NCBI GenBank assembly: GCA_021234155.1
Contig: JAJEKV010000002.1
Coordinates: 17,176,041 to 17,240,040 of the forward strand
DNA length: 64,000 nt
Direction of reading: 5' to 3'
Source: Isoetes taiwanensis
Lineage: Eukaryota; Streptophyta; Lycopodiopsida; Isoetales; Isoetaceae
The notes beneath the pieces are model-generated. The model had not been told where the DNA came from, made no database searches, and saw nothing but the letters and a program-made list of their open reading frames with translations. How positions within the stretch are numbered: position 1 is the first letter of the stretch; every line of letters begins with the position of its first letter. This document shows, in pieces, positions 44,609 to 54,160 of the stretch. The position numbers and the translations under genes were made by a program.

Positions 44609-45126
44609 TCTCGAATATACCTGGCTATCTGTTTCTTCATCCCTGGCCAGAAATAACTACTTCGAATCTTGAAGTAGGTCTTCATAAACCCTGCATGCCC
44701 TGCAATTGGGCTGTTGTGTGTGTCATGAAGAATTAGCTTCCTTACCCCTGATGATTCAGGCACACACAACTTATGTTTATGATACAACAGGTTGCCTTCC
44801 TTCTTATAGTGCTTGAAGGCCTCCCGTTCCTTATCTGTTCTAGCCTCCTTAGAAAAGCTTTCCCATACTTCCTTGAAATCCTCATCTAATGGCAGGGTTT
44901 CCTCAATCTTCTTACCAAACTTACTCGAAAGAGTGGAAATCGCATTACAATGCGTTCTTGTCTCAAGCGGTCTCCTGGAGAGAGCATCTGCCACAACATT
45001 GAGCTTGCCCGGCTTATATACTATATCAAAATCATACTCCTCAAGGAATTCCATCCACCTCCTTTGCCTTAGATTGAGGAGTGGTTGGGTAAAAAGATAC
45101 TGGAGGCTCTGGTGATCAGTATCTAA
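44551..45126 (-). pseudogene. pol: RNase H end and integrase zinc domain, element B
   Basis: Same frame as the upstream 1008-codon ORF, separated from it by one TAG at 45127-45129 where element A has Gln (KFQLDTDHQ). Contains MEFLEEYDFDIVYKPGKLNV and VADALSRR, then the integrase zinc domain HDTHNSPIAGHAGFMKTYF with MKKQIARYIREC. It loses frame after that Cys, near 44615. Confidence 0.85.
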
Positions 45127-48100
45127 CTAAAACTTTCTCCCCAGCAAATAATGCCTCCAAATCCTTAATGCTCTGACAATGGCTAAGAGTTCCTGATCAT
45201 GGGTTGGGTAGCGTTGCTCGGCGTCGTTCATCTTCTTCGAGTCGTAGGCGACTACCCTTTCTTCTTGCATCAAGACTGCCCCTGTTGCTATCTTGCTTGC
45301 ATCCGTAGCCACAAGCTTATCTTTACTTGGATCTGGAAGGACGAGCACTGGAGCTGTTGTTAAGGCCTCCTTGAGCTTCTCAAAGGAAGCTTGGACTTTC
45401 TCCAACCAATGTGCTCTCCAATCTTTCACCTTAACACTCTTAGTGAGGTCCGTCAAAGGGGACGCCCACTTAGCAAAGTCCTTCACGAACTTTCTGTAAT
45501 ATCCCGCCAACCCGAGAAAGCTTCTTACTTCTGCTACATTCCTTGGAGCTGGCCAATCAACTACTGCTTCAATCTTTGCGGGGTCGGTGGAAATCCCTTC
45601 CGCCGATATTACATGGCCCAAGTACTCCACTCTTTTGGTAGCAAAGTGGCATTTGGAGAGCTTACCATACAAGCGATGACGTCTGAGCTTCTCCAACACT
45701 TTCCTCAAATGCTGATCATGATCTTCAATGGACTTGCTGTAGACTAGAATGTCGTCGAAGAAGACAATGACAAACTCGTCTAGAAAATCCCTGAAGACGT
45801 CGTTCATGAGGCGCATAAAGGTTGCTGGAGCGTTTGATAATCCAAAGGGCATTACTGTGAACTCAAAATGACCATACCGCATTCTAAAGGCGGTCTTATG
45901 GATATCCTCTTCCTTTATTCTTATCTGATGGTACCCTGACCTTAAGTCAATTTTTGAGAATACCGTTGCCCCTTGGAGCTGGTCCATCAAATCATCGGCC
46001 CTTGGCAATGCATACTTATTCTTAATCGTCTGCTTGTTGAGCTGGCGATAGTCTATGCACATTCTTAAGCTCCCGTCTTTCTTCTTCACGAAGAGTATAG
46101 GTGCTCCAAAAGGAGACACACTTGCTCTAATAAACCCAAGCTCAAGCAATTCCTGGAGCTGCTTCTTGAGCTCTATCAATTCCGGGGTGCTCATCCTGTA
46201 AGGTGCCTTGCTGGTAGGCTTAGCATCTGGAGCTAATGTGATCTCACATTCCACACCCCTGTAAGGTGGTAGCTGCCGGATTTCATCCGGGAATACATCC
46301 TTAAATTCTGAGATGAGCCTTGCTACTGGCTTGGGCAACTGACTCCCCTTTTGGCCACTTCCATCTTGCTTATTGGGCTCAATTGCCTCTAACCTCAAAA
46401 TGTAATCCACCTTATTTCTTTCTATACTTTTCCTTAGATGCTTCAAGGAAATACACTGCATAGAAGGAGCTGCCTTCTTACCTTTCACTATGAATTTGGT
46501 GCCGTCCGGTGCCGTCATGGCGACTTCGTTGCGGTCACAATCAATCATGGCTTTGGCTGGCTTCAAGAATTCCATGCCCACTATAAGATCATACCTTCCA
46601 ATCTCCATGACTTCTGCTCCCATCGGCCACTTATTTCCACTAAGGTCTATGTCGAACGTGATCCTCCTCCCCTTAGTGTGTCGAATGGCGCCGTTTGCCA
46701 TAGCAACTGGCCTTGGCTTAGACTTCAATACCTTGTTCTTCATTAGGGCAGCCAGCCTAGGAGAGGCAAAGTTATGAGAACTACCTGTGTCTATGAGGAC
46801 TACATATGGGTTACTATCTATGATCCCATCAGCCGCAATGACTGTAGACTGATCCTCAATATCACCTGACTCAATGTTTGCACATATGTGGCACTCACCA
46901 TCTATGAAGTCCTGGGCCTCATGCTGGTCGTCGTCCTCATCTGCTTCTGTTGGCGAATCCCAGTCCATAAGCTCTGCCAAGGCTGCCTGCATGACGAATG
47001 GGCAATCATGTGTTCGGTGCCCTGGCTGGAAGCACCTGAAACATAGCTTCTTCTCGATACACTCCTGTCTCTTCTCTTTCGTCAAGCTGTCTAGGATACG
47101 CTTTAGCACACTGCCTCCTGATGCATTCTGCGGCTTACGGTCCCCAAAGGTCTTACCCTGAGCTCTTCCCTGCTGCTGGCCTCCTGATGGCGTAGCTGCT
47201 GATTGCTTACTCTGGTACTGCCCTTGGTACTGCCCTGAAGCTTTACCCCTGAAGGCCGACTGTTTCTCTGCTGGAGTTGATGGTGCTTCCTCCAAACTTA
47301 TCGCTTTGTCTTCGGCCTCTGCAACTGACCTTGGGTTGATTGCTCTAACAAGCCTCTTGATATTACTGTTCAACCCCTCAATGTAGGTATCAACCGCTTG
47401 CCTTTCTGATACTCCAGGAACATGGAGCCTGAGCCGCATAAATTCCTCTGTATACTTTGCTACTGACAGTGTACCCTGGTTCAACCTGTAGAACTGCTGG
47501 ATCTGCCTGCTAGTGTGCGATCTTGGCACATAGTGCTTGCGGAAAGCTTTGCTGAAAGTCTTGAATCTGCAATTGTTTCTTTTGAGCTTGTTAGACTTGG
47601 TATAGCCTTTCCACCAGATTCTAGCTGCTCCTATCAAGTTCGCTGTCGCAACTTTCCCTATATCCTTGTCTTTCATGCTATAAGAGTTGCCAAATTCCTC
47701 CATTTCGTCAAGCCATGCTTCTGCCTCCATGCCTGACCTATCCTTTCCTGAGAACTGACCCAACTTCCTAGTCTTCCACACATTGCTCATAGCACTGTCA
47801 ACCTTCTTCTGATAATCATCTTCCTTCCTTGCCCTGGCTCTTACCTGTGGAGTGTCGGACTCACTTTCTGAGCTAGAACTGTCTTGGGTGTGCGAAGTGT
47901 CCGATGAACTGGAGCTAGGTGGTGTTGGAGTCCTTCTGTTTCTCCTTTTCCTTTTCTTGTCCCTGACATTTCCTTGGTTGTCTTGCCCCTCCTGCTGTGG
48001 ACCTTCCTCAATGCCTTGCTGAGGTAGTGGTGGAGGTGGAGGTGGTGCAGGCGCATATTCTTGGGCATTCATCAATGGGGTGGCCCAATGGATCAGCTGA

Positions 48101-48153
48101 TGCATCTGATTCCGCATCTGGACGAGCCTTGCGTTGATTGCTTCCGGCGTCAT
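45127..48153 (-). CDS. gag-protease-RT-RNase H polyprotein, element B (1008 aa)
   Basis: Open for 1008 codons. Gag region: proline-rich and Ser-rich N-terminus, [34 protein letters not shown] and [24 protein letters not shown] knuckle [14 protein letters not shown] near residue 375. Protease [15 protein letters not shown] near 457. RT with [36 protein letters not shown] and catalytic [10 protein letters not shown]. RNase H start [17 protein letters not shown] keeps the catalytic Asp lost in element A. The frame stays open upstream of the ATG to a splice-acceptor-like site at 48252, so translation could start there on a spliced RNA. It ends in TAG inside RNase H. Confidence 0.92.
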   Translation of the reverse strand: MTPEAINARLVQMRNQMHQLIHWATPLMNAQEYAPAPPPPPPLPQQGIEEGPQQEGQDNQGNVRDKKRKRRNRRTPTPPSSSSSDTSHTQDSSSSESESDTPQVRARARKEDDYQKKVDSAMSNVWKTRKLGQFSGKDRSGMEAEAWLDEMEEFGNSYSMKDKDIGKVATANLIGAARIWWKGYTKSNKLKRNNCRFKTFSKAFRKHYVPRSHTSRQIQQFYRLNQGTLSVAKYTEEFMRLRLHVPGVSERQAVDTYIEGLNSNIKRLVRAINPRSVAEAEDKAISLEEAPSTPAEKQSAFRGKASGQYQGQYQSKQSAATPSGGQQQGRAQGKTFGDRKPQNASGGSVLKRILDSLTKEKRQECIEKKLCFRCFQPGHRTHDCPFVMQAALAELMDWDSPTEADEDDDQHEAQDFIDGECHICANIESGDIEDQSTVIAADGIIDSNPYVVLIDTGSSHNFASPRLAALMKNKVLKSKPRPVAMANGAIRHTKGRRITFDIDLSGNKWPMGAEVMEIGRYDLIVGMEFLKPAKAMIDCDRNEVAMTAPDGTKFIVKGKKAAPSMQCISLKHLRKSIERNKVDYILRLEAIEPNKQDGSGQKGSQLPKPVARLISEFKDVFPDEIRQLPPYRGVECEITLAPDAKPTSKAPYRMSTPELIELKKQLQELLELGFIRASVSPFGAPILFVKKKDGSLRMCIDYRQLNKQTIKNKYALPRADDLMDQLQGATVFSKIDLRSGYHQIRIKEEDIHKTAFRMRYGHFEFTVMPFGLSNAPATFMRLMNDVFRDFLDEFVIVFFDDILVYSKSIEDHDQHLRKVLEKLRRHRLYGKLSKCHFATKRVEYLGHVISAEGISTDPAKIEAVVDWPAPRNVAEVRSFLGLAGYYRKFVKDFAKWASPLTDLTKSVKVKDWRAHWLEKVQASFEKLKEALTTAPVLVLPDPSKDKLVATDASKIATGAVLMQEERVVAYDSKKMNDAEQRYPTHDQELLAIVRALRIWRHYLLGRKF

Positions 48154-48250
48154 TTCCTCGTTGTTGTCGTCTTGATCGCGTCCAAAAAGGTTCCTTGGTA
48201 CCCACTGATGCTGTCGGCCCTGGCCTTGGGAACCTGAGCCGATGTTTCTT

Positions 48251-48262
48251 GCTGCAAGGATT
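48251..48262 (-). promoter_or_regulatory. Probable 3' splice site before gag (element B)
   Basis: Minus strand AATCCTTGCAG|C. The frame of gag is open from here ([18 protein letters not shown]). Same position relative to gag as 28540 in element A. Confidence 0.45.
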
Positions 48263-48480
48263 GATCATCAATACTTGTTATTTAGTTTACACATGAATTA
48301 TATTTGTTTACAATTAATTTGTTGTTAGATACAAAAGAAATCATGTGAGAATTCCACTTACAAGTCAAGATCATAATAAGTCATTAATATATATAGAAGT
48401 ACATCTTATAAAGTACAAGATAACATCAAAAGGAGTTTACTCAATACAATTTAAAACTTAAAAGGAAATCTTATAACTGA

Positions 48481-50008
48481 TCAATGGCCTCCTGACAGCC
48501 TAAAGAAATTCTTCACATCCCTGAATCGGAGGCCTTTGCCGAGGTTGCGCAGGATGTTCCTTGTTGATCCTCCCTCGAGTGCTCGAGCCATTTCCGGTTC
48601 CGGGAGTTCTGGTGCTGTTGCTGCTACTACTGAAAGTGATGCGTCCCTGAGGTGTCCCCTCGCAAAGTCGAGGCAATGGAGCGCTACGGACCTTTTGAGA
48701 AGGATGACGTGATCCGCATGGGCGTATATCTTTGAGTGCTGCCCAAAGCCCGAGAGTGCTATGAGAAGTGCCACTGATTCTTCCCCCCTTGGGCTGAACT
48801 CCTTGTGGAAGACCACCATTTGCCCTTGGCTGAGGGCTGGAAGATAGTAGCGAAGTGCCGTACCTTTACTCGTGCCTCGCGATCCCGTGCCCTTCCTTTG
48901 AGCCGCTCCACCGTAGGTGTCCACTGCCATAAGATCCTCGTGGTCTCTCCACATGCTGGTTGCATTGTCCAAGTTGATGCTGCTGGACCCTTCCCTCATG
49001 CTCCTGGCTCGAACTGCCCGACTTGAGCTTGGGCCCTTCCCTGGTTTGTACAGTGCTCTGTATCTACTGGAACTCCTCCTCCGAAATGACAGGTTCCTGT
49101 TGTCGATAGATTTCCCTTATCTGCTGGTAGGCTGCTATGTCTGACATTGTCTCCCTAGCATAAGAGTGCCTCTCTGCCAGCTCCCTTGGAATCTCCTGGT
49201 ATGAATAGTCGATGAGGTCCGCGCTTTTCCCATGTGCTATCATGCCTAGAAGCTCGTCGATCCGAAGTCCCTGTTCCTGGCAGTATGACAAGTTGAGGAT
49301 GTCATTTGCTAGAATGTACTCCTCTCCGTCGATGACTATCGGCGACAAAGCTGTGATGCCGACCGGTGGTTCGGTGGCTCTTCTGATGTCGTTGTCGTGC
49401 CTTGACATGTACCTCTGCATTCTTGTTGCCTCCCTGCTCTCCCACTCTGGGTTTTGCTCCCCTAGCTGCTCGTAGTCTTCATCAATCTGCAGGACTGGTG
49501 CCCCCGATGTCGTGCCGTGGTATTCGTACGCGGAGGAATCTATGTTGAGGATCTGCTCCTGGGCTCTACGGGTATCAAGTGGAGCTAAGTCTAAGGGCTG
49601 AACGGAAGGTTCCCCTACTTTGTTGATTGACTTATAGTGCATGAAGAGGGCAAGGGCTGTCTGAGATGAAAGGTACCTATGCCTATTATGTCTGCAGGTC
49701 ATGTAGTCTGGCATGGTCCTAGTCCTATCCCATAGCTGCTTCTTGCCTTTGGATCCTCCCATCTCTCGACCTAAGGCTTGGGTGAGTGTTTCAAGAGAAA
49801 CCCAATTCCCTCCCCTAGGGGGTAGTCTAACTTCCCAAGGTAGGACCTGTTGGTCGTATTGGCACATGATGTCTGTGTAGTATGGTGTTCTAGACAGAGT
49901 TGCATGAAGATCAAACAAGTGGTCAAACACAGAGAAGGCTTGCTCGGCAGGAAGCTGATGGATGTGGTTTGCAGCATTGTACCATCTCTCAAAGTTGCTG
50001 GGCGCCAT
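48481..50008 (-). pseudogene. ORF2 of element B: conserved unknown protein (one interruption)
   Basis: The first frame is read from MAPSNFERWYNAANHIH (50008) rather than the upstream ATG at 50041, because this matches the start in element A. It runs to TAG at 49064. The C-terminal part is in another frame, 48999-48481: ALRYYLPALSQGQMVVFHKE, FSPRGEESVALLIALSGFGQ, DHVILLKRSVAL, TRNILRNLGKG. The same blocks are seen in element A ORF2 (LRYYLPLLLNG, LIALSGFGRH, MNILRNLG). The N-terminal half includes ITALSPIVIDGEEYILANDI, matching ITSLAPIIINGQKYLLLSDI in A. Family not recognised. Soluble, no membrane segment, no zinc knuckle. It could also be a product of splicing across 49000-49064. Confidence 0.75.
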
Positions 50009-50120
50009 TAAGCAAAGAAGGGTGCAGAAAATGGCTTGCAAAGATCAGCGAGGGATCAGAAAATCGCCTAAGTGACTGGAAGCAGTTCTGTTGAGGGAAA
50101 AAAATGACAAATGAGGTCCC

Positions 50121-50130
50121 TTCTTATAGA
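50121..50130 (-). promoter_or_regulatory. TATA-like box before ORF2 (element B)
   Basis: Minus strand TCTATAAGAA, 113 bp before the ORF2 start at 50008; same placement as in element A. Confidence 0.5.
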
Positions 50131-50306
50131 CTATGGTTGACCTCGGGATTTGTGCAAAAAGGTACCTACATAGGAAGGCCTTGGTTCTATGGCTATGGGT
50201 GTCCAAATGAGCTACCATGAAGTGCAATTCTAAGCAAAACAAAGCAAGAAACACTACATGGCAGTTTGTTTGGCTGAATTTGGCTAATTTGGGTCGAAAA
50301 TGGGCT

Positions 50307-50381
50307 GACCCGGGTGAATCCGCGCGGATGGCCTCCCGCGTTGCTAAGCAGACGCAGCGTTTGGCGCGGTCTCACCCGGTT
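50307..50381. repeat. Palindrome 1 of element B
   Basis: ACCCGGGTGAATCCGCGC pairs with GCGCGGTCTCACCCGGT across about 40 bp; inner GCGTTGC/GCAGCGT-type arms. Lies between ORF2 and H3, like palindromes 3 and 4 of element A, but with unrelated sequence. Confidence 0.78.
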
Positions 50382-50511
50382 GGCCGATTTTGGAACCAAT
50401 TTTGGTCATTTTTGGGAGTTTGAAGATGCTAACATGGCTAATTGGATCAATTCTAACCTAACTAGCAACTTATTTTGAACAAAACTGACACCTAAAAGCA
50501 TGATTTCGGCG

Positions 50512-50582
50512 CACCCGGGTGAATCCGCGCGAAACGCGCCCGCGTCGCGGACGCAGAGGCCATTGGCGCGGTCTCACCCGGT
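50512..50582. repeat. Palindrome 2 of element B
   Basis: Second copy: CACCCGGGTGAATCCGCGC with GCGCGGTCTCACCCGGT; inner GCGTC/GACGC. The loop differs from copy 1. Confidence 0.78.
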
Positions 50583-50817
50583 TGGCCGATTTCTTGCTTT
50601 TGGATGATTTTTTTTTGCCAAAATTTTCGTTGTAGTCATGATTTCTAGGGTACTCTAAGCATGTTATAAAGAATTCTGTTGCAATTGGGTTTAATTTCCT
50701 AGATTTCAAGCATCCAACATTTTTCTACTTACAGAGAGGGAAATGACTTTTATATTAATAAGAAAACACAGTTACATGAAAATCTTAACTTTCTACAAAA
50801 TTCCAAAATTTGAGGTT

Positions 50818-51954
50818 CTAGGGCCTCTCTCTGCGAATCCTCCGTGCTAAGTGAATGTCCTTGGGCATAAGGGTGACTCTCTTAGCATGGATGGCACAGA
50901 GATTCCCCTCCTCGAAGAGCTGCACCAGCTCTGCTTCAGCAGCCTCCTGCAGGGCCCGGGTCATTAGAGGGGTGACCCTATAATCAGTCCGTAACTCCTG
51001 CATAATTTCCCTAAGGAGACGCTCGAAGGGCGCCTTCCTTATAAGGAGATTGGTGCACATCTGAAAGTGCTTTATCTCCCTAAACACCCGGGCGTACACA
51101 CTGTTCGGCCCGTGGTGAACCCTTTTGGGTTTTTCCGGTCTAGGTGGGGGTGGCTTCGGCTGATTTTTCTTCGGCCTGCCGCCCTCCACGACCCTCTGCA
51201 CTTCCTGACGGCAGTACCAGTCATTGTATCTCGTCCAGAGACGGAGGTACTCTTGGTACACCTTCATCTTATGCATGAATTCACGATCCTGGCGGAGCGT
51301 GAATTCGCGTTCTCCCACCTTCTGCTTCTTGACCTGCTTTGGTGGCTCCGGCCACTTAGGGTAAGGTGGTCTGGCGTCGGGGTTGGAAGACCCCCCGGCG
51401 CCCTGCTGCTCGTCCTCCTCCTCGCCGTCTCCTCCTTCCTGTACCTCCTCCTCATCACGATGCTCTTCAATAACGACAGACTGGCGAGGTCTGTCGTTTC
51501 TTCTCTTGGTCCTTCTCTCCTGCCGCCTGAGCTCCCGCTCGCGCTCTCTCTTCTTTCTAGCCGCCCTCTCCTCCGGCCACTCCGCAACTTTTTCCTTGCC
51601 CTTCTTCTTAGGTGCTGAAGGGCCTGCCTCCTGAGTTTGGTGCTGCTGCTGCTGCCCGTCCACCTGCTCCTCAACCTGGTCTTCTACCTGCTCTTCCACC
51701 TCGGTGTTCGAGGCCCCAAAGTGGCGGGACTCGCCGGCTCTCTGGGTACCCGCCGACGAAGAGCTGCCGCTGGGGCTAGGTGCACTCTCTTCGGCATCGT
51801 GGAAGGAGTGGTTGGATGAAGGCTCGTCCCTCTCGTCTAGGTTGGGCCTCAGGTGGGGTGGTATCTGCTTTCCATGGCCGCCTGCTACTGCCGCCGCCAT
51901 CGAGGGAACTCGCCTAGGGCCAGGCTTCCTGTAGGTTTGTTTAGTGCGTGCCAT
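50818..51954 (-). CDS. Retrotransposon-encoded histone H3 with long spacer, element B (378 aa, intact)
   Basis: Residues 1-10 after Met read [11 protein letters not shown]3 residues 1-6, 8 and 9 are kept, A7 is Tyr and S10 is Pro. Next come acidic/Ser-rich and Gln-rich segments, then a Lys/Arg/Glu-rich stretch. A module at about 195-275 (PPYPKW ... [15 protein letters not shown]) is shared with element A. Residues 291-378 form an H3 fold collinear with canonical 48-135: [54 protein letters not shown] and [10 protein letters not shown]. Dimer-interface residues C110, H113, R116 and D123 are present. K56 is Met, K79 is Arg and the chaperone-reading 87-90 is LMTR. Loop 1 has canonical length, so it is not CENH3-like. 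No stop or shift. A TATA-like box and ~90-bp leader precede it. Confidence 0.93.
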   Translation of the reverse strand: MARTKQTYRKPGPRRVPSMAAAVAGGHGKQIPPHLRPNLDERDEPSSNHSFHDAEESAPSPSGSSSSAGTQRAGESRHFGASNTEVEEQVEDQVEEQVDGQQQQHQTQEAGPSAPKKKGKEKVAEWPEERAARKKRERERELRRQERRTKRRNDRPRQSVVIEEHRDEEEVQEGGDGEEEDEQQGAGGSSNPDARPPYPKWPEPPKQVKKQKVGEREFTLRQDREFMHKMKVYQEYLRLWTRYNDWYCRQEVQRVVEGGRPKKNQPKPPPPRPEKPKRVHHGPNSVYARVFREIKHFQMCTNLLIRKAPFERLLREIMQELRTDYRVTPLMTRALQEAAEAELVQLFEEGNLCAIHAKRVTLMPKDIHLARRIRRERP

Positions 51955-52038
51955 ATCTTACGGTTCAGGAAATGGGTGACGTAAGGCTGATCAAGAGAGA
52001 GGTGGTGGTGGAGATGGTTGGAGAGAGAATGAGGTGTC

Positions 52039-52052
52039 AGATATTTAAAAAG
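52039..52052 (-). promoter_or_regulatory. TATA-like sequence before the H3 cistron (element B)
   Basis: Minus strand TTTTTAAATATCTG, about 90 bp before the ATG at 51954, followed by a CT-rich leader (CTCATTCTCTCTCC). Weaker than the element A boxes. Confidence 0.45.
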
Positions 52053-52500
52053 GAGGGTCCCTAGGTATATTCTCCCACCATAATTACCCCTATTTATTAG
52101 CCTCCCTTATTAATTATCCAATATTTAATTATTAAGGTGTGTATTACTGCTATATTAATTCGTATTTATACTTAGAATTTATTTCCTAATGGTTTGATGT
52201 GCTAATTATGGATTTGCACCATTTTTCACTCGGGTCTCCGATTGGCATGATTCTTCGACCCATTTTATGTGAAATTTGATGCAGATGCATAATTTCCACA
52301 CCAATTTACTAGAGGATGAATTCGACTCATTCATTTCTTCGTCTAACATTTAACCTAATTTCGAACCCACTACCTAGAGAAAAAATTTTCCCTTATTTTC
52401 GAGGTTCGATGGTGGAAATTTTTATTTCACACCCCTATAAGCCTGTTAGACTATTTTCAAGGTTATGGTCAGTGCTAGTTCCTGGTCAACCAAGAACATC

Positions 52501-52512
52501 GCTCTGATACCA
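52501..52512 (-). other. Primer binding site (tRNA-iMet), element B
   Basis: Minus strand TGGTATCAGAGC, one base after the 5' LTR. Confidence 0.92.
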
Positions 52513-52513
52513 T

Positions 52514-54160
52514 TGTGACGCTCCCTGCTAAATATACGGCGCTCGGCCGTACACTTCGCGAGGAAATCCCCATCCCGGCTCACTTGCCCAGACGCGGGCC
52601 CTCGTCTACCCCGCACTCTAAGGTGACCCTAGTGCGGGGAGGGGACACGAAGGTGTCTTGGCGCGCCCTTCCCCTATGGGCTCCTATAACAGCGGAAGCG
52701 ATAAACATGTTAGAACTAGCATCAACAATACAAATACTACCTCGAAGGGTAGTCCATCACATATCCACAAGTGCAAGGATGATAATCATAAACAGTAAAA
52801 CATGAGAGCTCCTACCCGTGGCTCCGACACATAAGGAGGATGACTGACTGGATATGCCTCAAGATAGAGCAGACCGAATCATAACAATGGCGGGGCTGGC
52901 ACAAGACAATGGCTAGGGTTGACCACTCCATCCGCCCCTCCTGTGCATACTTTGCAGATGGGTTAGATCAGGCTCTGGCATGACTCTAACCTTTCGGATA
53001 CGTAATCCCATGGCATCACCCATCGGGACTACTCTAGGTTGCATCTCCCCGGGTCCGGCCGAGGTAGGAAGGGTTGCATCTCCCCTTCCCGGGGTCTAGA
53101 GGCTCCCGGCGGCTAGAGAATCGTGGCGACACACGATTAAGTGAACCGCCCCGAACCCCCAAAACAAGAGCCAAGCCGACACTTGCAACTCTTGAGAGGG
53201 GGCAACACCTTCGCCCCGGGGAGGTGCCCGGACCCATGCCCGCCCACACGCAAGTGACCGACCATAAGCCTAGCCCGCTATGGGATCCCCGTAGCCCCCG
53301 GCTCGGCGTGGGATCCTCCCTCCATCTTGCCTCTAGCCCCGTTGTGTAGTGTTGAGTCACATCATAGCCTCCACGGCCGGTGGGGTTCCTATGCACAGCC
53401 GCATGTAAATAGGGAACTAAGGGATCTACACTAGGAGCATACTACATATGGCCCTAGGTCTCTACCCCCCTTCCCAACACAAGAGGAACAAACATGATCA
53501 ACCATCATCACATAATCATCATGACCAATATCATATGAACATCTTAACCTAATCATACATATCTAACTATCAGTTAGGGTTCCTTGATTAGGGTTCAAGA
53601 TGTTCAACAAAGGTTCTAGGGTGGCTCTACTCTAGCTATGAAATACTATCCCATCTGGAGTGCTAACTCCCAGATGAACTACTATGAACTCTACTCAACC
53701 TACCTCCTCCAAAAGCGCTTCCTCCCATCCCTGGCGTCTCCATGCTCCTTGACGTGGTTCGAAGACTCGCTCCCTCTACGATCATACACACCTTCCAGGG
53801 GCTGCTGCTCCAGGCTAGGCTACAACGAACGATGCTCGAAACGGGGTTTCGAGCACGTAGATGAGAGTTCGGGTGCTGGGTCAGGGAAAAAGGTCTAGGG
53901 TTAGGGTTAGAGCTAATATAGGTGTGGGTCCACATGGGACGCCACGTGGCACCACTAGGACGAGGCCGTGTGGTGGTTGCCCAATAGGATAAGGCCATGT
54001 GGAAATGGGTCTTATCCTAAGGTCATCTAAGTTAAATGATTAACTTAGATGTGCACCCCTTGCCACTTTCTAAGGCATATAAGGCTACCTAGGTAGACTT
54101 ATATGGTGACGGGTCCAGGAATATATGTATCTATAGCGTATATTCCCCTGGAACGTCACA
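52514..54160 (-). repeat. Element B 5' LTR
   Basis: 1647 bp; partner of 40955-42596. Starts (minus) TGTGACGTTCCAGGGG, ends GGGAGCGTCACA. Confidence 0.93.

Larger units (their letters stand above)
40955..54160 (-). mobile_element. Element B: Ty3/gypsy chromovirus encoding an intact histone H3
   Basis: LTRs at 40955-42596 and 52514-54160. Read on the minus strand they start TGTGACGTTCCAGGGG and end GGGAGCGTCACA. Flanks CATGA (left) and CATGC (right) give a 4-bp CATG, or imperfect 5-bp, duplication inside the 3' spacer of element A. Minus-strand order: LTR, primer site, H3 (378 aa), palindrome pair, ORF2, gag-pol, 3' spacer with repeats, polypurine tract, LTR. The organisation is the same as element A, and LTR ends and internal blocks are related, so B inserted into its own relative. 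Pol has one TAG and two frameshifts; H3 has none. Confidence 0.94.

Noticed and set aside
51067-51618. 183-residue plus-strand ORF
   Set aside because: Antisense shadow of the element B H3 ORF (Leu/Arg-rich complement of Glu/Arg codons).
50818-51954. Interpretation as a centromeric H3 (CENH3)
   Set aside because: Loop 1 is not lengthened and the ARTKQT-RK tail is kept; CENH3 tails diverge strongly. The fold is nearer to canonical H3.
50818-51954. Interpretation as a normal host H3 gene trapped between elements
   Set aside because: It is inside one LTR pair, follows the primer site, and has a homologue in the same position of a different element; its length and spacer are unlike any host H3.
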